Of a stretch of DNA of 6,082 bases, positions 1 through 6,011 are shown one piece after another. Both the position numbers and the translations under genes were made by a program. Source of the stretch: Prevotella sp. CAG:891 (GTDB lineage Bacteria; Bacteroidota; Bacteroidia; Bacteroidales; Bacteroidaceae); contig FR901781.1 in assembly GCA_000437675.1 (NCBI GenBank), positions 35,873 through 41,954 on the forward strand, in the 5' to 3' direction. The notes below the pieces were generated by a model. That model was not told where the DNA came from. It ran no database searches and saw nothing but the letters and a program-made list of their open reading frames with translations. Numbering within the stretch: position 1 is the stretch's first letter; each line of letters opens with the position of its first letter.

Positions 1-348
1 GGAACGGGTGCCGCCGAAGCCATCCTTCAGGCCGAAGCCCAACAGCCCGAACTGCAAGTGGCGCATTACGATTTACGATTTGTCAAACCCCTCGACGAAG
101 AAATGCTGACGGAAATAGGCAACCGATTCGAACGGATTGTCACCGTCGAGGATGGAGCGCGCATCGGAGGTGTGGGAACCGCCGTCATGGAGTGGATGAA
201 CGACCACGGTTATCACCCCGACATCGTACGCATGGCCTTGCCCGACCAGTTTGTCGAACACGGCTCAGTCGGTGAATTACGTGCCATCGTAGGACTGGAC
301 GCTCCGCATATAGCACAAAGCATCTTAAAATTGAGCGAAAAACAGTAG
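1..348 (+). CDS. dxs: 1-deoxy-D-xylulose-5-phosphate synthase, C-terminal part (5' end outside window)
   Basis: The frame is open from base 1 to a TAG stop at 346-348, giving the last 115 residues of a protein whose family is usually about 620-650 residues. The gene therefore starts upstream of the window; the GTG at 58 is an internal codon. Visible motifs are those of the transketolase C-terminal domain of DXS: HYDLRFVKPLD (residues 22-32 of the fragment), then VTVEDGARIGGVG and LPDQFVEHGS. E. coli DXS has the closely similar DMRFVKPLDE and GLPDFFIPQG. DXS is a cytoplasmic, thiamine-diphosphate-dependent enzyme that condenses pyruvate with glyceraldehyde 3-phosphate to give DXP, the first step of the MEP isoprenoid pathway. 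The cofactor-binding and catalytic N-terminal parts are not in view. trkA follows after 90 bases on the same strand, so co-transcription is plausible. Other transketolase-like enzymes are less likely given these motifs. Confidence 0.95.
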   Translation, partial: GTGAAEAILQAEAQQPELQVAHYDLRFVKPLDEEMLTEIGNRFERIVTVEDGARIGGVGTAVMEWMNDHGYHPDIVRMALPDQFVEHGSVGELRAIVGLDAPHIAQSILKLSEKQ

Positions 349-381
349 CCCTGGCGGCGCATGCATTTTTTGCCATCTTCC

Positions 382-401
382 GGTGTTTCGCAGTAAACAC
401 C
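382..401 (+). other. Short intercistronic hairpin between dxs and trkA
   Basis: GGTGTTT (382-388) and AAACACC (395-401) are perfect reverse complements around a six-base loop, giving a 7-bp stem. The nearest T-run (TTTT, 418-421) begins 16 bases after the stem, so it is not a classical intrinsic terminator. It could stabilise a processed dxs mRNA end, attenuate read-through weakly, or be chance. No Bacteroidota promoter (TTTG plus TAnnTTTG) is seen in the 349-438 spacer. Confidence 0.35.
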
Positions 402-438
402 CGTAGAACCAATCGACTTTTCAAAACTTTTTAAAAGA

Positions 439-1779
439 ATGAAAATCATCATAGCCGGTGCCGGTGCCGTAGGTACGCACTTGGCCAAACTGCTTTCGCG
501 CGAACATCACGACATTACGCTGATGGACGAATCGCCCGAAAAGCTCGAAGACCTTTCTTCGAACTTCGATATCTTGACTTTGCCACTTTCGCCCTCGTCG
601 GTTTCTGGACTGCACGAGGCCGAAGCCGAAAAAGCCGACCTCTTTATTGGCGTTACCCCCGACGAAGCCCACAACATGACGGCTTGTATGCTCGCATCAA
701 GCATGGGAGCAAAGAAAACCGTGGCCCGTGTCGATAACGACGAATATGTAATGCCCGAACTCAGCGACTTTTTCAACAACGTAGGTATCAACTCCATCAT
801 TTATCCCGAAAAACTCGCCGGCGAGGAAATTCTGCACAACATCAAGCGAAGCTGGATTCGGCAGTGGTGGGAGGTGCAGAACGGCGAACTCATCTTGCTG
901 GCTGTCAAAATCAGAGGCAATGCCCAAATCCTCGACCAGCCCCTGCGCGTGCTCTGCGGCCCCGATTCTCCTTATCACATCGTGGCCATTAAGCGAGGCA
1001 GCGACACGGTGATACCCCACGGTAGCGACTGTCTGCACGAACTCGACATTGTTTACTTCATGACCACACCGAAGTATATCAATTACATTCGCGACCTGGC
1101 CGGTAAGGAAGACTATCCCGACGTGTCGAACATCTTTGTGATGGGAGGGGGTAGTACGGCAGTACACCTGGTCAACGCCATGCCCGACTATATGCACGCC
1201 AAGGTCATAGAGTCGGATGCCAAACGAGCCGAACGACTGAACGAATTGGTCAAGAACCGCCATACACTCATTATTCATGGCGACGGACGCGACCTTGCCC
1301 TGCTCGAAGAAGAAGGCATTCGCAAGGCACAGGCATTTGCAGCACTGACTGAAAATTCCGAAACCAACATTCTGGCCTGTCTGGCTGCTAAACGCCTCGG
1401 CGTAAGCAAAACCGTGGCAATGGTTGAAAACACCGACTATATCAGCATGGCCGAAAGCTTGGATATCGGTACGATTATCAATAAAAAAACCTTTGCTGCA
1501 AGCCACATTTACCGCATGATGCTGCAGGCCGACGTTACCTCGGTAAAGAGCCTGACTGTTGCCAATGCCGATGTAGCCGAATACTATGTATCACCGCAGG
1601 CACGCATCATTCGCCGTCCCGTCAAGGACCTTCATCTGCCGTCCTCGGTAACCCTTGGCGGTTTGGTACGCAACGGACACGGACAACTCATCAATGGTAT
1701 GACGCAAATTCAGCCGGGCGATACGGTCGTAGCCTTCTGTCTGGCCGGCGGTATCAAGAAATTGGAAGACTTCTTCTAA
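439..1779 (+). CDS. trkA: Trk potassium uptake system regulatory protein TrkA (two RCK modules)
   Basis: This complete 446-residue protein has the length of the classical duplicated TrkA (about 458 in E. coli). It has two RCK_N/RCK_C pairs. The first Rossmann fold opens with GAGAVG at residues 7-12 and has acidic D30 at the end of strand 2. The second starts near residue 231 with GGGSTA (236-241), E258, GDGRD (281-285) and ALTENSETNILACLAAKRLG (302-321). RCK_C regions lie at about 140-215 and 370-446. TrkA is a cytoplasmic protein that forms a ring under TrkH and gates it in response to NAD(H) and adenine nucleotides. The start is set by the Rossmann strand beginning directly at MKIIIAGAGAVG; the preceding bases are A/T-rich without a Shine-Dalgarno, usual in Bacteroidota. 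trkH follows after 85 bases. One oddity: the first fold lacks the Gly-Asp loop seen as GDGRD in the second and has TLPLSPSS (47-54) instead. Confidence 0.96.
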   Translation: MKIIIAGAGAVGTHLAKLLSREHHDITLMDESPEKLEDLSSNFDILTLPLSPSSVSGLHEAEAEKADLFIGVTPDEAHNMTACMLASSMGAKKTVARVDNDEYVMPELSDFFNNVGINSIIYPEKLAGEEILHNIKRSWIRQWWEVQNGELILLAVKIRGNAQILDQPLRVLCGPDSPYHIVAIKRGSDTVIPHGSDCLHELDIVYFMTTPKYINYIRDLAGKEDYPDVSNIFVMGGGSTAVHLVNAMPDYMHAKVIESDAKRAERLNELVKNRHTLIIHGDGRDLALLEEEGIRKAQAFAALTENSETNILACLAAKRLGVSKTVAMVENTDYISMAESLDIGTIINKKTFAASHIYRMMLQADVTSVKSLTVANADVAEYYVSPQARIIRRPVKDLHLPSSVTLGGLVRNGHGQLINGMTQIQPGDTVVAFCLAGGIKKLEDFF

Positions 1780-1782
1780 GAA

Positions 1783-1843
1783 TAAGTAGGTGCTTAATCG
1801 AAGTTCATATTCAAGGTAATGTAACTTTTTAGGCACCTGCTTA
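1783..1843 (+). other. Long intercistronic hairpin between trkA and trkH
   Basis: Bases 1783-1797 can pair with 1829-1843 as a 15-bp stem with two G-U pairs; the core is AGGTGC (1788-1793) with GCACCT (1833-1838). The 31-base loop can fold further through AAGTT (1801-1805) and AACTT (1823-1827). It begins four bases after the trkA stop and ends 21 bases before the trkH start. No T-run follows it, so it is not a convincing terminator. By inference it may act as an mRNA processing or stability element that sets the ratio of gate protein to pore, or as a translational control site for trkH. Confidence 0.5.
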
Positions 1844-1864
1844 ATGCGTTCTTAACAATCTATC

Positions 1865-3325
1865 ATGCTACATATACCTATAATTTATAAGGTGCTGGGC
1901 ACCTTGCTTTACCTCTTGGCATTGCTCATGAGCATTTGCTTCGGCATGAGTTATTGGTTTAACGAAGGCAGTACCCATTTGGCTTTTGGTATCCCCATGC
2001 TCATCGCTTTTGTTGCAGGCGCTTTGTTGCAGTATTTCGGGCGTCACGCCGAAAACTGTATGGGGCGTCGCGACGGTTTCCTCATTGTTTCGCTCACCTG
2101 GATTGTATTCAGCGTAATCGGCATGTTGCCCCTAATCATCAGCGGCTGTCAGCCCCGCGTGTCGGCCGCCTTTTTCGAAACCATGTCGGGCTTCACCACC
2201 ACCGGAGCCACCGCGCTCGACAATATCGACTCCTTGCCCTATTCCATATTGACATGGCGCAGTATGACCCACTGGATAGGCGGTATGGGTATAGTGTTCT
2301 TTACGATAGCCGTATTGCCCAATATGGGTGACGGCGGAACCAAACTCTTCTCAGCCGAGAGTACCGGACTGAAAATTGGCAAGCTGCATCCCCGTATCAG
2401 CACCACAGCCCGTTGGATGTGGAGTTTGTATCTGCTCCTGACGCTCACCTGCACAGCAGCCTATTATTGGGGCGGAATGTCGCTATTCGATGCCGTCAAC
2501 CACGGGTTGTCAACCATCGGCACCGGCGGTTTCTCCACCCATCAGGACAGCATCGCCTTTTTCAAGAGCAACCGCATACAGTGGATAGCCACCCTGTTTA
2601 TGTTCATAGCCAGTATTAACTGTACGCTGCTCTATCTCTTTTTCGTCAAACGCCGTTTCAAGGATGTATGGCACGACGGCGAGTTACGCTGTTTTCTAGT
2701 AATCTTCTTCACCGCCGCATTAAGCATCACGGGCATTCTTTATTTTGTTGAAGGCATCGACATCATGTCCTCGTTACGCATAGCCTTTTTCAACACCGTT
2801 TCGCTGCAAAGTACCACCGGTTTTTCCGACGAAGACTTTATGATTTGGCACCCCACCATTTGGCTCATTCTCTCGTTCATCAGTATCATCGGAGCCTGTG
2901 CCGGATCCACCAGCGGTGGTCTCAAGTGCATTCGCGTGCTCATGGTATGGAAGCTCACCAAAACCGAGTTCCGCCAAATGCTGCATCCCCATGCCGTGCT
3001 CCCCGTGCGCATCAACAACACCCAGATTACCGCCCAGATGGGTCGCACCGTATTTGCTTTCTTTGTGGTCTACTTCATCCTCATCATGGTGGCGTGTTTC
3101 TTCATGGTAGCCATGGGTCACACTCTGCTCGACTCTTTTGGTCTGGCCATATCTTCGTTCAGCAACATCGGTCCCAGCATCGGTCATCAAGTAGGTCCCT
3201 TAGGTTCCTGGAGCTGTTTGAACGATGCCACTTTATGGATAAACTCTTTCCTGATGCTCGCCGGCCGTTTGGAAATATTCTCGTTGCTCCTGCCCTTCAC
3301 TCCCGCTTTTTGGCGCGACGAATAA
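1865..3325 (+). CDS. trkH: Trk potassium uptake system membrane pore subunit TrkH
   Basis: This complete 486-residue integral membrane protein is close to E. coli TrkH (483). It has the fourfold M1-P-M2 plan of the Trk/Ktr/HKT superfamily, with four filter loops in order: TTTGA (111-115), TIGTGGFS (217-224), STTGF (316-320) and SNIGPS (433-438). Other family signatures are HWIGGMG (136-142), ACAGSTSGGLKCIR (344-357, the region of the intramembrane gating loop after the third repeat) and GRLEIFSLLLPFTPAFWR (467-484) at the C-terminus. It forms the potassium-conducting pore in the inner membrane, normally as a dimer on a TrkA ring. The start gives a short N-tail followed at once by hydrophobic segment IIYKVLGTLLYLLALLM, as expected. 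The leader TTAACAATCTATC has no Shine-Dalgarno. trkA lies 85 bases upstream and an intrinsic terminator begins 72 bases downstream, so trkH is probably the last gene of the unit. No frameshift or lost filter residue is seen. Confidence 0.96.
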   Translation: MLHIPIIYKVLGTLLYLLALLMSICFGMSYWFNEGSTHLAFGIPMLIAFVAGALLQYFGRHAENCMGRRDGFLIVSLTWIVFSVIGMLPLIISGCQPRVSAAFFETMSGFTTTGATALDNIDSLPYSILTWRSMTHWIGGMGIVFFTIAVLPNMGDGGTKLFSAESTGLKIGKLHPRISTTARWMWSLYLLLTLTCTAAYYWGGMSLFDAVNHGLSTIGTGGFSTHQDSIAFFKSNRIQWIATLFMFIASINCTLLYLFFVKRRFKDVWHDGELRCFLVIFFTAALSITGILYFVEGIDIMSSLRIAFFNTVSLQSTTGFSDEDFMIWHPTIWLILSFISIIGACAGSTSGGLKCIRVLMVWKLTKTEFRQMLHPHAVLPVRINNTQITAQMGRTVFAFFVVYFILIMVACFFMVAMGHTLLDSFGLAISSFSNIGPSIGHQVGPLGSWSCLNDATLWINSFLMLAGRLEIFSLLLPFTPAFWRDE

Positions 3326-3397
3326 GCGCACACGGCAGCGTTCAAAGGTGTTGTATTCCAAAAAATAAAATTCAACATCTCCTTCTTAGCTAAAACT

Positions 3398-3441
3398 AAC
3401 GCCTTTCCACGCAAAAAATCATGCATGGAAAGGCGTTTCTT
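3398..3441 (+). terminator. Intrinsic terminator after trkH
   Basis: AACGCCTTTCCA (3398-3409) pairs perfectly with TGGAAAGGCGTT (3426-3437). After one mismatch, two further pairs continue the stem (3411-3412 with 3423-3424), leaving a ten-base A-rich loop. The stem runs into TTTCTT on the + strand. On the - strand the stem is followed by AGTTTTAG, so it might work in both directions, although no minus-strand gene is seen here. It would end the dxs-trkA-trkH transcript. Confidence 0.85.
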
Positions 3442-3453
3442 AAAATAAATAGC

Positions 3454-3461
3454 TACTTTTG
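3454..3461 (+). promoter_or_regulatory. Possible Bacteroidota -7 box upstream of the fumarase gene
   Basis: TACTTTTG fits the TAnnTTTG -7 consensus and lies just after the trkH terminator, a sensible place for a new promoter. The matching TTTG -33 element is missing: at the right distance upstream the sequence is the arm of the terminator (GGCGTTTC). If used, the fumarase mRNA would have a leader of about 300 bases containing the whole inverted-repeat element at 3531-3753. One such 8-mer is expected by chance in a region this size, so this is tentative. Confidence 0.3.
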
Positions 3462-3530
3462 CTTATGCGAATAGCCGCACCTATGTAACACAAGGACAAA
3501 AACAGTAAAATCTAATAATCTCATAAGTCG

Positions 3531-3753
3531 ATGTCGAATAATTTTCAATGAAGTTGTCTGAACTTTTATGAATTTCAAGATTTGCCTTTATTTTTGAGGT
3601 GTTTTTGGGCCTTGAAGAGGGAGTGTAGCGAGCTACACGACCGATGAAAGATCAAAAAACAACCAAAAAGAAAGGTGAAGATTGAATTTAGAAGAGATAA
3701 AACTCCCATTCAAATCTTCGTCAGAAAAGTTTAGACGACTTCATTATCGACAT
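3531..3753. repeat. Long imperfect inverted repeat, MITE-like element in the fumarase leader
   Basis: Successive segments of the left half match the reverse complement of the right half in nested order. ATGTCGA (3531-3537) matches TCGACAT (3747-3753). Bases 3547-3571 match 3721-3745 at 22 of 25, and two of the three differences would be G-U pairs in RNA. AAGATTTG (3577-3584) matches CAAATCTT (3711-3718). Bases 3585-3606 match 3654-3675 with one gap and few differences. The middle has a GTGTAGC/GCTACAC palindrome (3623-3638). The right half carries about 35 extra bases (3676-3710). There is no ORF and I see no clear target-site duplication. Size, structure and position suggest a miniature inverted-repeat element (a nonautonomous IS derivative) or a large folded RNA leader. 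I recognise no named family. Confidence 0.6.
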
Positions 3754-3772
3754 AAATATAATCAACTCAATT

Positions 3773-5413
3773 ATGGCACAAACTCCTGAATTTAAGTATG
3801 CGCCCATGTTCCAGCTTGGAAAGGACGATACGGAATACTACTTGTTGACCAAGGACTACGTATCTGTGGGTGAATTTGAAGGCAAACCCATTTTGAAAGT
3901 CGAAGCCGAAGGTCTTACCCGTATGGTAAATCAGGCTTTCCGCGATGTTTCGTTCCTGCTTCGTCGTGCTCACAACGAACAGGTAGCCAAAATCCTTTCC
4001 GACCCCGAAGCTTCCGACAACGATAAGTATGTAGCCCTTACTTTCCTTCGCAATGCCGAAGTAGCCGCCAAAGGCCAGCTCCCCATTTGCCAGGATACCG
4101 GTACGGCTATCGTTCACGGCGAAAAAGGTCAGCACGTCTGGACCGGTTACTGCGATGAAGAAGCCATTGCAAAAGGTGTGTATAAAACCTATACCGAAGA
4201 AAACCTTCGCTATTCGCAGAATGCACCCCTCAACATGTATGACGAGGTAAACACCAAGTGCAACCTTCCCGCACAAATCGACATCGAAGCCACCGAAGGC
4301 ATGGAATACAAGTTCCTTTGCGTAACAAAGGGTGGTGGTTCGGCCAACAAAACTTACCTCTATCAGGAAACCAAAGCCATTCTGAATCCGCAAACGCTCG
4401 TGCCCTTCCTCGTATCGAAGATGAAGACCCTCGGCACCGCTGCTTGCCCCCCGTATCACATTGCCTTTGTCATTGGTGGTACCTCTGCCGAGAAGAACCT
4501 CCTCACCGTGAAGTTGGCTTCAACGCATTACTACGACAACCTCCCCACCACGGGCGACGAAACCGGACGTGCTTTCCGCGACGTAGAACTCGAAAAGCAG
4601 CTCCTTGAAGAAGCACACCGCATCGGTTTGGGCGCACAGTTCGGTGGTAAGTATTTTGCACACGATGTACGCGTCGTACGTCTCCCCCGTCACGGTGCCA
4701 GCTGCCCCGTAGGTTTGGGCGTAAGCTGCTCTGCCGACCGTAACATCAAGTGTAAAATCAATAAAGACGGTATCTGGATTGAAAAGATGGACGACAATCC
4801 TGGTTCGCTCATTCCCGAAGAACTGCGTCAGGCCGGCGAAGGTGATGTAGTACGCATCGACCTCAACCAGCCCATGGCCGACGTTTGCAAGGAACTTTCC
4901 AAACACCCCGTTGCTACGCGCGTCAGCCTCAATGGCACCATCATCGTGGCACGCGACATTGCCCACGCCAAACTCAAAGAGCGTTTGGACAAGGGCGAAG
5001 ACCTGCCTGATTACATCAAGAATCACCCCGTGCTCTATGCCGGCCCGGCCAAGACACCTCAGGGCATGCCTTGCGGTTCAATGGGTCCGACCACGGCCAA
5101 CCGTATGGACCCCTATGTCGACCTCTTCCAAAGCCACGGCGGTTCAATGGTAATGATTGCCAAGGGTAACCGTACGCAGATGGTAACCGATGCCTGCCAG
5201 AAACACGGTGGTTTCTACCTCGGTTCAATCGGCGGACCTGCTGCCATCCTTTCGCAGCAGAACATCAAGAGCATCGAATGCGTTGAATATCCCGAACTCG
5301 GCATGGAAGCTGTTTGGAAAATTCAGGTTGAGGACTTCCCCGCATTCATCCTCGTTGACGACAAGGGCAACGACTTCTTCCAGCAAATCAAACCGCGCTG
5401 CGCTTGCAACTAA
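3773..5413 (+). CDS. fumA: Class I iron-sulfur fumarate hydratase (FumA/FumB type)
   Basis: This complete 546-residue protein is colinear with E. coli FumA (548) and very similar along its whole length. It interconverts fumarate and L-malate in the cytoplasm using a [4Fe-4S] cluster, and such enzymes are oxygen-sensitive. Cluster cysteines are C106 (LPICQDTGTA), C225 (GTAACPPYH) and C319 (GVSCSADRN), at exactly the spacing of E. coli C105, C224 and C318. Residues corresponding to the Leishmania class I active site, from memory, are also present: D108, R146, G189, R394, T440, R444 and K464. The N-terminal alpha-type domain spans about 10-330 and the C-terminal beta-type domain about 365-540 (GPAKTPQGM, SMGPTTANRMDPYVD, HGGFYLGSIGGPAAIL), fused in one chain. 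The start matches the E. coli N-terminus; its leader is A/T-rich without a Shine-Dalgarno. It appears monocistronic: a terminator lies upstream and a strong one downstream. In anaerobic Bacteroidales it would usually serve the reductive route to succinate. Confidence 0.97.
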   Translation: MAQTPEFKYAPMFQLGKDDTEYYLLTKDYVSVGEFEGKPILKVEAEGLTRMVNQAFRDVSFLLRRAHNEQVAKILSDPEASDNDKYVALTFLRNAEVAAKGQLPICQDTGTAIVHGEKGQHVWTGYCDEEAIAKGVYKTYTEENLRYSQNAPLNMYDEVNTKCNLPAQIDIEATEGMEYKFLCVTKGGGSANKTYLYQETKAILNPQTLVPFLVSKMKTLGTAACPPYHIAFVIGGTSAEKNLLTVKLASTHYYDNLPTTGDETGRAFRDVELEKQLLEEAHRIGLGAQFGGKYFAHDVRVVRLPRHGASCPVGLGVSCSADRNIKCKINKDGIWIEKMDDNPGSLIPEELRQAGEGDVVRIDLNQPMADVCKELSKHPVATRVSLNGTIIVARDIAHAKLKERLDKGEDLPDYIKNHPVLYAGPAKTPQGMPCGSMGPTTANRMDPYVDLFQSHGGSMVMIAKGNRTQMVTDACQKHGGFYLGSIGGPAAILSQQNIKSIECVEYPELGMEAVWKIQVEDFPAFILVDDKGNDFFQQIKPRCACN

Positions 5414-5460
5414 TTGAAGTTTAGTTTTCGCATAAACGCAGACGCACATTGAATATACAA

Positions 5461-5503
5461 GGCGCAAGCATTCCTGACAAAGGTTTTGCTTGCGCCCTTT
5501 TTT
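5461..5503 (+). terminator. Strong intrinsic terminator after the fumarase gene
   Basis: GGCGCAAGCA (5461-5470) pairs perfectly with TGCTTGCGCC (5487-5496), a GC-rich 10-bp stem. CCT (5473-5475) and AGG (5481-5483) can also pair inside the 16-base loop. After one C, six T residues follow (5498-5503). It lies 47 bases after the fumarase stop codon and is the clearest terminator in the window. Confidence 0.93.
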
Positions 5504-5510
5504 GCTCCGC

Positions 5511-5615
5511 GACTGTCGAATTTAGTTCCGAGCTAGTCGAATTTAGTTCCGACCTAGTTGAAATTAGTTCCGACCTAGTTTAAATTAGTTCCGAGCTAGT
5601 TTTAATAAATTTGGA
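5511..5615. repeat. 21-bp tandem direct repeat, four good copies plus one decayed copy
   Basis: Units start at 5511, 5532, 5553, 5574 and 5595, each exactly 21 bases. Units 1-4 share the core TTAGTTCCGA, preceded by AAT or AAA; units 2-4 also share CTAGT near their start. Unit 5 keeps GCTAGTT and then diverges. Within the array the pentamer TAGTT (TAGTC once) starts at 5523, 5534, 5544, 5555, 5565, 5576, 5586 and 5597, so each unit holds two TAGTT half-units 10 or 11 bases apart. The array starts eight bases after the T-run of the fumarase terminator. An inverted GGAACTA follows at 5613-5619. It is not flanked by recognisable cas, rep or transposase genes. Its function is unknown. Confidence 0.9.
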
Positions 5616-5978
5616 ACTATTGATAATCAGTACTTTCAAAAAAATCTATAATCTCGGTTTTACTCACGTTTATATCCCTTTGAAACGCACGTCGAAGCAA
5701 GCATACCCGTTTCACCCTTGTTAAGCTTAATGTTTAAACCGCCATAGGCGTAACAAACGTTGAACTCAATGCCACAGAACGCCTTGTGTAAGCAAAGCAG
5801 TTAAGGGAGTAATTATAAAGAAAATCGACAGACTGATATAAACTAATATAGAACACCTACTTATAATATAAATCTGCATTATTTTGAATCCAAAACCCTC
5901 AATCCGTTCCCTATAGGCTCCAAAAGCACCCATTAAACATGTTCTTCGGCATAAAACGCGAATTTTCTTGTTTTTTCA
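5616..5978. other. A/T-rich intergenic stretch with no supported gene
   Basis: No convincing coding sequence is seen on either strand. Short perfect palindromes occur (TTAAGCTTAA at 5721-5730 and GTTTAAAC at 5732-5739), as does a small CGCC-ATA-GGCG hairpin near 5740-5750. A 46-codon minus-strand frame without an ATG at its start covers 5663-5800 and is listed separately. The lack of a gene between a strong terminator and an outward promoter suggests spacer or decayed sequence. Confidence 0.6.
5660..5800 (-). pseudogene. Possible remnant of a small protein gene (very tentative)
   Basis: On the minus strand 46 codons are open from 5800 down to a TAA at 5660-5662, directly after another in-frame TAA at 5801-5803. 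The middle translates as FNVCYAYGGLNIKLNK and the end as LASTCVSKGYKRE, a composition that looks more protein-like than most noncoding frames. There is no ATG at the beginning, only an internal one about 18 codons before the stop, and no promoter. I do not recognise a family. An open frame of this length can occur by chance, so this is either the tail of a decayed gene or nothing. Confidence 0.18.
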
Positions 5979-6011
5979 TTTGGTGCGAATCGTGCAAAAT
6001 TCGTAGTTTTG
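5979..6011 (+). promoter_or_regulatory. Bacteroidota-type promoter pointing out of the window
   Basis: TTTG (5979-5982) is followed after 21 bases by TAGTTTTG (6004-6011), matching the -33 and -7 elements of the Bacteroidota primary sigma factor promoter (TTTG and TAnnTTTG). Transcription would begin a few bases after 6011, run through the A-rich leader near 6045-6059 and serve a + strand gene whose start lies beyond 6082. It is the only place seen on the + strand where both elements occur at a suitable spacing. Confidence 0.7.

Noticed and set aside
697..1506. Long minus-strand open frame inside trkA
   Set aside because: It is the antisense shadow of a clearly functional TrkA, with no recognisable domain or promoter. 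The same applies to the minus-strand frames within trkH and the fumarase gene.
3345..3384. Possible stem between AAGGTGTTG and CAACATC-TCCTT after trkH
   Set aside because: It has a bulge, a wobble pair and a long loop, and the much better terminator at 3398-3441 follows directly.
2845..3393. A 182-codon + strand frame overlapping the end of trkH
   Set aside because: It is an out-of-frame reading of trkH rich in His, Arg and Ser, with no domain, while trkH itself is intact to its conserved C-terminus.
3757..3762. TATAAT close to the fumarase start as a sigma70-type -10 box
   Set aside because: It would leave almost no leader, and Bacteroidota promoters use TAnnTTTG rather than TATAAT. The leader is simply A/T-rich.
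5511..5594. Seven-codon peptide repeat encoded by the 21-bp array (LVEISSD on +, ELISTRS on -)
   Set aside because: Unit length divisible by three keeps a frame open, but unit 4 carries a stop in both of these frames, there is no suitable start, and the + frame runs through the fumarase terminator.
5511..5615. CRISPR array
   Set aside because: Repeats are directly adjacent with no spacers, the period is only 21 bases and no cas genes are present.
1782..5864. 11-base inverted match ATAAGTAGGTG (1782-1792) and CACCTACTTAT (5854-5864)
   Set aside because: Matches of this length are expected several times by chance in a 6-kb window.
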